The translations under genes were made by a program, and so were the position numbers. This document shows, in pieces, positions 1 through 7,800 of a DNA stretch of 20,553 bases. Under the pieces are notes generated by a model. It was not told the origin of the DNA, did no database searches, and saw nothing but the letters and a program-made list of their open reading frames with translations. Source of the stretch: JAVKSL01 sp039583695 (GTDB lineage Bacteria; Actinomycetota; Acidimicrobiia; Acidimicrobiales; JAJPHD01). Every line of letters starts with the position of its first letter. The first letter of the stretch is position 1. The stretch is taken from NCBI GenBank assembly GCA_039583695.1, contig JAVKSL010000052.1, positions 1-20,553 of the forward strand, written 5' to 3'.

Positions 1-1028
1 CAAGAACTGCAACGCTGGGTGGTGTCCCTGGCAGGGAGCACCACCACCGTCTTACCTGCTTTGGTTGCCTGCCAGCCCAGCACCGCTCGGAACTGGGCCC
101 ACCCAGCATCGGCGATCGAGCGGTTGAGGCCCGCCTTGCGTCGGCCCTTGCCCCGGGCGGACATGTTCTTGACCGCCAGATCCTCGACCCCGATGCGGTC
201 GTAGGCCCCCACCAGCGCCCTGGCCGCCTTGTGGTGGAAGTCGGCGCGCTGGTTGGCCACCCGTGCAGCGACGCGCGCCGCTTGAGCCTTGGCCTTGGCC
301 CGGCCCTTCGAGCCCTTGGCCTTGCGGGCTGTGTTGCGCTGGGAACGGGCAAGGGCCTTGGCAGCCGCCCGGGCGTAGCGGGGGTTGGCCACATCCGCGC
401 CGCGGTCCTCGGCGGTAGCGAAGGTCGTCAGGCCCACGTCGAGGCCGGTCGAGCGGCCGGTCGGGTTGGTCGGGACGTCGGGGACATCGACTTGCACGAC
501 AAAGCTGGCCCACCACCGCCGGGCTCGGTCCCGGTACACGGTCACGCTGGTCGGGGCGGAGGGCAGCGGCCTCGACCACACCACCCGCAGCGCCGTGCGC
601 CGGCCGGCTGTGGCCACTTCCAAGCGGTCGTCGGGGCCCTGCCCGGCACCGCTTCCCGAAATGGCAAAGCCCCGCCGGGTCCATCGGGCGGTGGCGTATC
701 CGGTCTTGGCCGACTTGAAGCGGGGGCGCCCGGCCGGATTCGCCTTGTCGAAGAAGGCGGAGATGGACCGGTACAGGTCCCTCAGCACCTGTTGTTGGGG
801 CACGCAGGGCTGAGCCGCCAGCCAGTCGAAGCGCCCCCGCCAGTGGGTCAGCTCCTTGTCGGCATCGCGGTAGGAGACCCGCTCGCCCTCGTGTCGCCAC
901 AGGTCCCCCCAGCGCCCGAGTGCCTGGTTCCACACAAAACGACAGGTGTCGAACACGTCTTGCAGCGCGCTGGCCTGGTCAGGACTCACCCGCAGCCGGT
1001 AGCGGTAACGGGCCTCGACGAGGGCCAT
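1..1028 (-). CDS. tnpB: TnpB, RNA-guided nuclease of IS605 family (partial, C-terminus cut by window edge)
   Basis: The visible part is 342 residues, starting at the ATG directly after the tnpA stop (TAG-ATG, no gap), which suggests translational coupling. TnpB is the RuvC-type, guide-RNA-directed nuclease ancestral to Cas12; it helps keep the element at its donor site. The N-terminal domain (FVWNQAL near residue 31) is typical. RuvC motif I is GLDVGLTTFA with Asp197, and RuvC motif II is IGVEDLAV with Glu282. A basic linker rich in Lys/Arg/Ala spans about 219-260. The first CxxC of the zinc ribbon (TTQRCSS, Cys340) is cut exactly at the edge, so the second CxxC and the third catalytic Asp cannot be checked. 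No frameshift or stop is seen, so the visible part looks intact. Confidence 0.9.
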   Translation of the reverse strand, partial: MALVEARYRYRLRVSPDQASALQDVFDTCRFVWNQALGRWGDLWRHEGERVSYRDADKELTHWRGRFDWLAAQPCVPQQQVLRDLYRSISAFFDKANPAGRPRFKSAKTGYATARWTRRGFAISGSGAGQGPDDRLEVATAGRRTALRVVWSRPLPSAPTSVTVYRDRARRWWASFVVQVDVPDVPTNPTGRSTGLDVGLTTFATAEDRGADVANPRYARAAAKALARSQRNTARKAKGSKGRAKAKAQAARVAARVANQRADFHHKAARALVGAYDRIGVEDLAVKNMSARGKGRRKAGLNRSIADAGWAQFRAVLGWQATKAGKTVVVLPARDTTQRCSS

Positions 1029-1469
1029 CTATGCAGCCACTTTCTGGTTCTCCACGTAGCGCCGCACCACCTCCAGAGGCGCGCCGCCAACCGTGGAGAC
1101 AAACCACGAGGTACTCCACAACACTGCTCCGCAGGGGCAAAGGTGCAGGTGGACAAACTCAGCTCGCAAGAGGCGAGACGAGCGACCTTTGCCCCACCGG
1201 AGGTGTGCACGCGACAGCGCAACCGTGGGGGGAATCTCTACCAGCAGATGCACGTGGTCGGCCATGACCTTCACCTCGATGACCCTCGCCCCTGCGGAGC
1301 AGTGTGCGACGACCTCGGCAATGATCTCGCCGACCCGGGCCTCCACCCGCCCCACCAGTACGCGCCGACGGTACTTGGGGCACCAGATGACCTGGTAGGT
1401 GGCCGAGTACAGGCTCTTGTCGGTCGAGCGGTAGCCCATGGGACCCATTCTGGCATGAGGGTGTATCAC
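1029..1469 (-). CDS. tnpA: TnpA, IS200/IS605-family Y1 (HUH) transposase
   Basis: A protein of 146 residues that would cut and rejoin single-stranded element ends through a tyrosine-DNA link. The HUH motif is DHVHLLVE (His72, His74) and the catalytic tyrosine is Tyr138 in RRYVENQ. The family block WCPKYRRRVL lies at 29-38, KGRSSRLLRAEF in the middle, and LWSTSWFVSTVGG precedes the tyrosine. The GTG start at 1469 has a GGGAG six bases upstream; ATGs at 1448 and 1439 are alternatives, and 1439 would give the more usual N-terminus (MGYRSTDKS). The stop touches the tnpB ATG. The sequence around residues 55-61 and the stretch before LWS share an 18-bp inverted repeat and look unusual for the family, so activity is uncertain although both catalytic motifs are present. 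Confidence 0.88.
   Translation of the reverse strand: MIHPHARMGPMGYRSTDKSLYSATYQVIWCPKYRRRVLVGRVEARVGEIIAEVVAHCSAGARVIEVKVMADHVHLLVEIPPTVALSRAHLRWGKGRSSRLLRAEFVHLHLCPCGAVLWSTSWFVSTVGGAPLEVVRRYVENQKVAA
1121..1305. repeat. 18-bp perfect inverted repeat inside tnpA (1121-1138 / 1288-1305), plus an 11-bp one
   Basis: The arm ACACTGCTCCGCAGGGGC at 1121-1138 is the exact reverse complement of 1288-1305. The GGGGCAAAGGT at 1134-1144 is also the reverse complement of 1185-1195. Both pairs lie within the tnpA reading frame. They may reflect a local inverted copying event inside the gene. Confidence 0.85.
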
Positions 1470-1501
1470 GGCTCGCTCCCGACCAGCTCAGGCACCCAAG
1501 G

Positions 1502-1518
1502 TCGGGCCTACGGCCCGA
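1502..1518. other. Hairpin in IS605 left end (second from the tip)
   Basis: TCGGGCC at 1502-1508 pairs perfectly with GGCCCGA at 1512-1518 around a TAC loop. It lies between the tip hairpin and tnpA. The stop codon of the membrane protein gene (1510-1508, minus) falls inside it. Confidence 0.55.
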
Positions 1519-3475
1519 GCGGGGCTCTGCCTCCCACGGCTAAAGCCGTGGGCTTCCCGCCCCACGCCCCATTTCGGTGAGCGCAATCCGGGCCCGGCAC
1601 GATGCTCCACAGGTACACGCCACCCACCTGCCGGCCGGCCTGGCCAATCACAGCCGTCACCAGGCTGGCCACGGCGGCCTCGTGGGCCATGGGGCCAGCC
1701 ACCACCGAGGTCACGCACGCCTTCACCAGCCAGGCCCGCATTCGGCCATCTACTTTCGGGGGAGGAAGCTTCCCGGTTGCTTGGGCGCCGAGCAACGCGG
1801 TTGCCAGCGGTCCCAGCGGGGAGGGGGGAAGGGGGCCGGTGCCGAAGTGGTTCTCCGGCATCGAGAACCGGAGGCCTGCCCGGACCTGCCAGAGCAGGGA
1901 GCTCGAGGTGTCCAGCGGAAGCAGCACCGCCACGCTCCCGGTGGGGATCGCCGCCGAGGATGCTGGCGAAGCGAAGAAAGCCGGGACCACAGGGCGTGAT
2001 GACGGGAATGGGATAGCCGGGAACAGGGTCACCGCTACCATCGCCACGGCGGTGCCCGAGACGACAAGCAGGCGCCGGGCTCGGGTCGGTGAGAGCCTTC
2101 CCGGCAGGACCGCTTGGGACGGGGCCAGGCTGGCCCGGACCTGTGCCTCCACCTCGCCCAACCACACGGCCAGGATGAGGGCCGCCGCCAGGTCGGTGTA
2201 GACAGCGAGGCGCCCCGGCAGGGCGTCGCGGAGCACCGGGACGTGGTCAAGGGCTGCCCAGGGCAGGGGGATCCCGGTGAGGTGGCCGGCGATCTCCAGA
2301 TCAGGGCCGAGTGAGAGCACCAGCGCCAGGAACCCGAGCACGCCCGCAACTGGCACCGCAGCCACCCGCCGGCAGCGCCATAGGGACCATACCACCACGA
2401 CCAGCAGGGGAATCCCTAGGTACCCGTTGGACTCTACAGTGCCCGCGGCAAAGCGCGCGGTCACCCCGGCCGGTCCGAGCGCTTGCACCGAGGTGGGCAG
2501 GACCAGGTTCAACAGGTCGTTCACGTAGGTGTCGAAACCCCGGATGGCGCCTCCCACAGTGTGTCCCGGGCCCGCCAGCTCGAAATACAGCGGGTAACCT
2601 CCGACAATCGCGAGCACGACCAGGGCGGCTCCCGCGACCACCAACCCCCGCCGGAGCCTGGCCTGCACCATCCTCGGGTGGGCAACGGCCAGCACCACTG
2701 CCAGGATTGCTCCCATCATCACCGCGGTCGCGAGGGCCTCGGCCGACAGCAGGAGCTGGGCCGCCAGCGTCAGGCCCAGGGCGCCTCCTACCAGGGCCGC
2801 TGGGTATCGATCCCTGACCACCGCCTCATCGATCAGGATCACGAGCAGCGGCACGAGGAACGCGGTCGTGACTTGCAGATGGCCGTAGGACTGGGCGATC
2901 AGCGCGGGCGAGAAGCCGAATACCAGCCCCCCGAGCAAGGGGCCCAGCCGTCCACGGGCGTAGCGCCGCAGGCAAAGATATGCCGTCCAGGCCGACAGCG
3001 CGAGAGCGGCTGTGGCGGCCAGGTTGTAGGACACCACCGGACCCGCCAGCAAGGTCAGGGGTGACAGGACGATCCCGCCCAACGTCAGCGGGGTGCTGCT
3101 GAGCAAGTTCACCCCGCCCGGCGCGCCTATGAGGTGGCTGTAGAACAGGTTGTGCCCACCGGCCAACGCGTGCGCCACCCAGGCGAGAGTCCATACCGTG
3201 AGGATGTTGTCGCCGGCTGGCCCCGCCAGGTTCCGTGAGGGATCGGTCCACGCCCCGGAGAACAGCGCCACTGCCAGGACGCTGAAGGCCAGCAGGGGAG
3301 CCACGTCCACCAACCTGAACGCTGGTCCCCGGCTGGCGCCGGGTCTGGCCGCCCGGCTGGCTCCCCGGCTGGTGCCAGATGGGTTGCCGCGGGTGAGCCG
3401 ATGGGCGGCGCCTGGTCTGCTCGGACCTGGCTGCGCTGTGGTCGCGGCCCGCCTGTTCGCCAGCCGCTCCGACAC
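1508..3475 (-). CDS. Polytopic membrane protein, GT-C-like, unknown function; C-terminal tail derived from the IS left end
   Basis: A protein of 655 residues from a GTG start, the first start after an upstream in-frame stop at 3487-3485. Residues 1-54 are a disordered Arg/Pro/Gly/Ala tail, so a later start such as the GTG at 3310 is possible. About a dozen hydrophobic helices follow from residue 59. The first loop motif GDNILTVWTLAWVAHAL (near 87-103), the FGFSPALIAQSYGHLQ segment, and LPGRLAVYTDLAAALILAVW resemble actinobacterial GT-C-fold or YfhO-like membrane proteins that may transfer sugars from lipid carriers; the substrate is unknown. After a soluble C-terminal domain, the family-like end is near VPGPDC. 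The last 17 or so residues (about PTALAVGGRAPLGP) are encoded by the IS left end, which also supplies the stop. Whether this chimera works is unknown. Confidence 0.7.
   Translation of the reverse strand: MSERLANRRAATTAQPGPSRPGAAHRLTRGNPSGTSRGASRAARPGASRGPAFRLVDVAPLLAFSVLAVALFSGAWTDPSRNLAGPAGDNILTVWTLAWVAHALAGGHNLFYSHLIGAPGGVNLLSSTPLTLGGIVLSPLTLLAGPVVSYNLAATAALALSAWTAYLCLRRYARGRLGPLLGGLVFGFSPALIAQSYGHLQVTTAFLVPLLVILIDEAVVRDRYPAALVGGALGLTLAAQLLLSAEALATAVMMGAILAVVLAVAHPRMVQARLRRGLVVAGAALVVLAIVGGYPLYFELAGPGHTVGGAIRGFDTYVNDLLNLVLPTSVQALGPAGVTARFAAGTVESNGYLGIPLLVVVVWSLWRCRRVAAVPVAGVLGFLALVLSLGPDLEIAGHLTGIPLPWAALDHVPVLRDALPGRLAVYTDLAAALILAVWLGEVEAQVRASLAPSQAVLPGRLSPTRARRLLVVSGTAVAMVAVTLFPAIPFPSSRPVVPAFFASPASSAAIPTGSVAVLLPLDTSSSLLWQVRAGLRFSMPENHFGTGPLPPSPLGPLATALLGAQATGKLPPPKVDGRMRAWLVKACVTSVVAGPMAHEAAVASLVTAVIGQAGRQVGGVYLWSIVPGPDCAHRNGAWGGKPTALAVGGRAPLGP
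1533..1552. other. Subterminal hairpin of IS605 left end (TnpA recognition structure)
   Basis: CCCACGGC at 1533-1540 pairs perfectly with GCCGTGGG at 1545-1552 around TAAA. Short GC-rich hairpins with a TTTA/TAAA loop near the tip are the structures that IS200/IS605 TnpA binds in single-stranded ends. On the minus strand it also encodes the PTALAVG residues of the chimeric C-terminus of the neighbouring membrane protein. Confidence 0.75.
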
Positions 3476-3748
3476 GAAGCGAGGCTAGCCGGTAGCCGCC
3501 TGAAACGGCGGGCCCAAAAGGCGCCGCTGCCGGGGCCGACGCCCTGGCACCAGACAAGCACGTCCTCGCCCCAGGCAATTGCCGAGCTGGCGGGGAGCGG
3601 CTGGCGCTGGAGCCATGTCGCTGGCTCGTCGAGGCCTGGCGCGTCATTGCGAGTCATTACCCCACGACCTGACGGCGGGCGTCTCCGATCGGCGGGATGT
3701 GTGCTCTGTACCTGAGGAGAACGTTTTGCTAGGGTTTCATTCGGGAAT
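3476..3748. other. Intergenic region between divergent genes, no supported gene
   Basis: Open frames occur here on both strands but match no family, lack good ribosome sites and overlap one another. A possible -10 (TAGGGT, 3730-3735) for the rightward gene has no convincing -35. I see no RNA gene. Confidence 0.5.
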
Positions 3749-3770
3749 GTGCTCATCCAGAGATGAGCAC
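3749..3770. promoter_or_regulatory. Perfect 9-bp inverted repeat upstream of the small membrane protein pair
   Basis: GTGCTCATC at 3749-3757 pairs exactly with GATGAGCAC at 3762-3770 around CAGA. It ends 52 bases before the chosen start at 3823 and downstream of a possible -10, so it could be an operator or a hairpin in the 5' leader. Confidence 0.45.
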
Positions 3771-3822
3771 CTCATCGAATACCTGCAAGTGCTCGCACGT
3801 ACCACAGGAGAGGAGACGGTGG

Positions 3823-4263
3823 ATGACGCTGGCATGTGACAGGCCCAAGATCGTGTCCGAAGCAGAGGCGCGCCGGTTGAAGGCTTGGTCTTGGGCTGTG
3901 CCAGTGGGAATGGGCCTGTGCGCAGCGGGTCTCGTGGGAGCGGTGGTGACGATTCCTGCCTTTGACGAAGGCGGCCTCGTCGCGAGCGTGGTAGTCCTGC
4001 TGTTTGGCGCCACAGCTGCGTGCCTGGGGGCCATGTATGGCGCCCTGCCCGGTAGGTACGAGGTTGCGTGGCCAGCTGATCAAGTTGACCCCGACGACGG
4101 GGGGGGCACCTGGGAGGCGCCGGAGCCGTCCCGTACCCCACCTGGTGTTGGTAAGCCACCCAGTCCTGGCAGCGGTGTCGGCGAGGACCCCGAGTGGTGG
4201 TCCGCGTTCGAGCCGGTACTGGCAGGCTGGCTTAGCGAGGGAGCGACCGAGGCGATGCGCTGA
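3823..4263 (+). CDS. Small two-helix membrane protein with C-terminal PEWW motif (paralogue A)
   Basis: A protein of 146 residues that I do not recognise by function. The start at 3823 is chosen because GGAGAGGAG lies just upstream with seven bases of spacing; an in-frame ATG at 3763 has no such site and lies in the hairpin. Layout: a short cytoplasmic stretch (SEAEARR, 12-18), TM1 about 25-44, TM2 about 52-72, a Pro/Gly/acidic linker (DPDDGGGTWE, then Pro-rich), and a C-terminal block PEWWSAFEPVLAGWL from residue 123. It shares this order, the DDGGG linker and the PEWW..FE..L..W..EGAT block with the next gene, so the two are tandem duplicates. The C-terminal block may be an amphipathic, membrane-edge or protein-binding helix; that is inference. 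Confidence 0.75.
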   Translation: MTLACDRPKIVSEAEARRLKAWSWAVPVGMGLCAAGLVGAVVTIPAFDEGGLVASVVVLLFGATAACLGAMYGALPGRYEVAWPADQVDPDDGGGTWEAPEPSRTPPGVGKPPSPGSGVGEDPEWWSAFEPVLAGWLSEGATEAMR

Positions 4264-4273
4264 GGTCTTGTTT

Positions 4274-4300
4274 TTGGGAAAGTTCGTCGGTGCCTATAAA
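4274..4300 (+). promoter_or_regulatory. Possible promoter for paralogue B
   Basis: TTGGGA (4274-4279) and TATAAA (4295-4300) are separated by 15 bases in the 94-base gap between the two paralogues. TATAAA stands out in this GC-rich sequence, but the spacing is short, so co-transcription with paralogue A remains possible. Confidence 0.3.
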
Positions 4301-4357
4301 GGCCCGCTCCCCAGTTGCCGAAGAAGGCAGCGTACACACACTGGACTTGGAGGGCAA

Positions 4358-4834
4358 ATGATGGCCAGGCAGGCAGCTCGGAGCATGTGGTCACACCCAG
4401 CACTGATTTCCGAGGAGGCAGAGCGACCGGAGCGGCGCTGGGGTCGTGCGGTGTACGTGGTTGGCTTCGGGGTGTTTGCTCTTGGCTTTGTGGGAATGGC
4501 TGTCTCGGTGACCACGGGGAGCGAGGTCCTGGTTATTGCGTGCATCGCAGTGGTGGTTCTGGGCGGTATCGCCGCTGGTATAGGGCTCCATCAGATGTTC
4601 GGCTCGGAGATGAGGGAGCTGTGGGGCGGCCCTGAACCCGGGGACCCGGGCGACGATGGCGGCGGTTGGGGTCACGGGCCCGGCCCAGGCGAGACCCCAC
4701 CCGAAGCTGGTGGCACCCCGCCCGACGGGCAGGAGCAGCCCGAGTGGTGGCCTTCATTCGAGCACGACCTGAAGTCCTGGATGCTGGAGGGAGCTACTGG
4801 ACCGATGGCTCCGGAGGGTCTCACCGAGCCCTAG
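4358..4834 (+). CDS. Small two-helix membrane protein with C-terminal PEWW motif (paralogue B)
   Basis: A protein of 158 residues with two adjacent ATGs (4358 and 4361) behind GGAGGG (4349-4354); the second has the better spacing of six bases. The open frame extends further upstream, but that part overlaps paralogue A in another frame and is not used. Layout: ISEEAERPERRW near 17-28, TM1 about 31-51, TM2 about 56-77, an acidic Gly/Pro linker (DPGDDGGGWG), and PEWWPSFEHDLKSWM from residue 128, followed by EGAT. It is the duplicate of the preceding gene. Its end converges on the tricorn gene with only 18 bases between the stop codons. The function is unknown; a role in the cell envelope is a guess from topology only. 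Confidence 0.75.
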   Translation: MMARQAARSMWSHPALISEEAERPERRWGRAVYVVGFGVFALGFVGMAVSVTTGSEVLVIACIAVVVLGGIAAGIGLHQMFGSEMRELWGGPEPGDPGDDGGGWGHGPGPGETPPEAGGTPPDGQEQPEWWPSFEHDLKSWMLEGATGPMAPEGLTEP

Positions 4835-4849
4835 GTCCTGGGAGGACCT
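4833..4849. terminator. Hairpin between convergent genes
   Basis: AGGTCC (4833-4838) pairs perfectly with GGACCT (4844-4849) around a five-base loop, exactly between two convergent genes. No T-tract follows, so it is a weak or actinobacterial-style terminator candidate. Confidence 0.45.
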
Positions 4850-4852
4850 CAA

Positions 4853-7800
4853 TCATTCGCTCCGGGAGCTCGGGGCGCTCCGGGGTGGCAGTGTGGGCAG
4901 GGTCAGGCGGGGCCGGCCCTCGATGTCGGGCAGCGCAGGTCGGTGGGAGTCGAGAGCGTCGAGGACCAGCGCGATTGCCCGCTCCAGCTGGGGGTCTCGT
5001 CCGGCGGCGTGATCCTGCGGACGGATCACCACCTCGAAGTCGGGGTCCGCGCCGTGGTTCTCCACCCCCCATCCCACGTCGGCAAACCAAAAGGCGTACT
5101 CGGGCTGGGTGGTGAGGCTTCCGTCCACCAGGGCGTGGCTCGGGCTGATGCCGATGACGCCCCCCCAGGTCCTGGTCCCGACCACTGGTCCGAGGCCGAG
5201 CAGCTTGAAGCCATGGGTGAAGATGTCACCGTCCGACCCGGCGTGCTCGTTGGTCAGCAGGACCATCGGGCCGCCCACCGACTCGGCCGGGTATGGCTCC
5301 ATCGGCCCCCATCGGGACACGTCCCAACCGATCCGCCGCCGGGCCAGCTTCTCCAACAGCAGCGCGGAGACGTGGCCTCCCCGATTGAACCTGGCATCGA
5401 CGACCAGGCAGCCCCGTTCGACCTCGGGGCCAAAGTTGCGGTGGAACTCGGCGAAGCCGACAGGTCCCATGTCGGGAATGTGGAGGTAGCCAGCTCGCCC
5501 TCCCGTCTCCTCCCGTACCCGTGACCGATTGGCCGACACCCACTCCCGGTAGTGGAGGGGCCGCTCGTCGGTCAGGGTCACGACGAGCACCCGCCGCCGG
5601 CCCGCCGTGGCTGTCCCGGCAGGGTCTGGCTCGCCCGCCGGGCCCGGGTCGCCCTCCGCCTCGCCCGCCGGGTCAACCGTCGCCTCGCCCTCCGCCTCGC
5701 CCGGGTTACCCAGCTCCTCCACGGTCAGCTCGACGGGCTGACCAGCCTGGTTTGTGAGGAGCTGTGCCGGTCCCCACTCGGGCGTTACCGGCTGGCCGTT
5801 CACCTCGACAATCGCGGCTCCGACTCCGACGTTCACCCCAGGCGCCCGCAACGGGGAGGCCTCTCGCGGGTCCCAGCTGGCCCCGGTGGCAACCTTTGAC
5901 ACCCGCCACCGAGATGTCGAGGCGTCCCAGGCGATGCTGGCGCCCAAGCGGCCAAGGCCCCAGTCGGGCGACGGGCGGTAGTCGCCACCCAGCTCGTAGG
6001 CGTGCGAGGTTCCCAGCTCGCCCTGCATCTCCCACATCAAGTCGGAGAACTCGGCCCTGGTTGCCACCCGGTCGACCAGCGGCAGGTAGCGCTCCAACAC
6101 CCGGGCCCAGTCAACCCCCGACATATCGGCGACCCAGAAGTGCTCCCGCTGGAGCCTCCAGGCCTCGCGCAGCATCTGGGCCCACTCTGCGCCGGGGTCG
6201 ACGGCTATGCGCACCCTCGTCAGGTCCACCCACCCGCTGGTCCGACCCGGGGAGTCGTCGTGGTCCTCCGGAGGCTTGGACCCGGCAGCGACGACCCGCA
6301 ACCGCAAGCCTGCGGCGTCGTGCGCCAGATACACCAGCTTGCTCCGGTCGCCGCTCAGCCCGAAGTCACTCACCCCGTCCACCAGGGGCTCGAGCTTGGC
6401 CTCGGCGAGGTCGTAGCACTCGATCGAGCCCCCAGGCGGGGGGGTGGTGGCGAGGATGTCCCTGGCCAGCGCGCCCTCCACCGGATACGACAGCCAGAGC
6501 GCCTTGCCCTTCACCATGACCAGGGCGTCGTAGCGGCCCTCTGGAACCGGAAATGCGACTGCGCGCTCGGCGATGCCGTCCAGGTCCACCCTCACCGGCT
6601 CGGCAGGAGGAATCGAGCTCGGCTCGGCCTCCCCTCCGTGCCCACCCTCCTCGGTGGAGGCCCCTTCCCCGGCCCCCTCCGGGCGGACCACGAACGGTGA
6701 CGGGTCTGCCGCTCGCAGGGTGACCAGGTAGGGCCGCACTGCCCGGGGGAAACCCAGGTCGAACACCACGGCGTCGTACACCGGGTCGAAGCTGCGGTGG
6801 GAAAGGAAGCAGAGCCAGCGCCCCTCGGGGTCCCACGCGGGCGAGCTGTCCCTGAACTCGGCGGGCGTGACGTCGTGGAGCGCGATCGGGGCGCTCTCGC
6901 CGCCCGGCTCCGGCTGTGCCGGCCCTGGCTCGCCTCCGATGTCGGCGACACGGATCAAGCTGGTGCGTTCGCTGGCCGGGAAGGCATATGCCAGCCAGCG
7001 ACTGTCCGGGGACCACACGGGCCCGGACGGCCGCCCGAACCTGGACTCGTCCACGACACGAGACTCCCCGCCAGCAATCTCGACGAGGAAGACCTGGTTG
7101 CGGTGGTTGGTCAGCGCCACACGGCGCCCGTCCGGCGACGGCGCCAGCTCGATGACCCTGCCGATGTCGCCTGCATCCAACCGGCGCACCGAGCTGGTGT
7201 CCCCAGCCGCCGGCGCCGCCGGCCCCAACGAGTGGACCTCGATGACCTCCTCGCCGGGTTGGTCGCTCACGGTCACGACGGCATCCGTGCTGCCCAGGAA
7301 CCTGCTCAGCCGGTAGCGCACTCCCTGCGCCTCGCCGTGCTGGCGCACTGCCCGCTCCCAGGTGGGCATGCTCACCAGCTTGCCCCGCACGTCGAGGACC
7401 AGGTGATCCCCCTTGTGGTCGGCCTCGGCGTCCCCGAGGTAGCGCTCGGCGTGCACAAAGCGAGCCTGGCGTTGCGTGCGCGGGCTGTGCAGCTCCACCT
7501 CGATGAGCTGGTTGGTGTTGCCGGCAGGGTCGTGGAGCCACAGCTCGGCCGCCACCTGGTACACGATCCGCCTGCCGTCGGTGGCCGCCCAACGCGCGTA
7601 GTGCTCCGCGTGGTCGCTGTGGCGGTACAGCCCGGTGCCGTCCGGGTTGACCGAGTACAGGTTCCCGATCCCCTCGTGGTCGGACAGGAACCAGATCCGC
7701 CCTCCAACCCACATCGGACAGGCCAGGTTGCCCGGGAATGCGTCGCTCGGGGCACCTTCGCCGAGCGTGGCCGCGCTGAGCAGCGTTCGCCAGGACCCGG

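Larger units (their letters stand above)
1..1560 (-). mobile_element. IS200/IS605-family element (tnpA + tnpB), left end present, right end outside window
   Basis: The minus strand carries, in order, a left end with subterminal hairpins (1502-1552), tnpA (Y1 HUH transposase) and tnpB. This is the standard IS605 layout. The right end and the right-end-derived guide RNA that TnpB normally uses would lie beyond the left window edge. The left boundary of about 1553-1565 is estimated from the usual distance between the first hairpin and the cleavage site, and is not proven. The element abuts the 3' end of the membrane protein gene at 1508-3475 and supplies its stop codon. IS200/IS605 elements do not make target duplications, so none is expected. 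Confidence 0.85.

Noticed and set aside
52..933. Minus-strand open frame of 293 codons
   Set aside because: It overlaps tnpB in another frame and is low-complexity Pro/Gly/Arg; the tnpB frame carries the RuvC motifs.
231..1580. Long rightward open frame of 449 codons
   Set aside because: It is the antisense shadow of tnpB and tnpA, whose catalytic motifs are clear on the minus strand.
3484..3756. Possible minus-strand gene in the gap upstream of the membrane protein
   Set aside because: The frames have no family pattern, no ribosome site, and overlap one another.
4004..4357. Upstream extension of paralogue B to an ATG at 4004
   Set aside because: It would overlap paralogue A in another frame; GGAGGG before 4358/4361 marks the true start.
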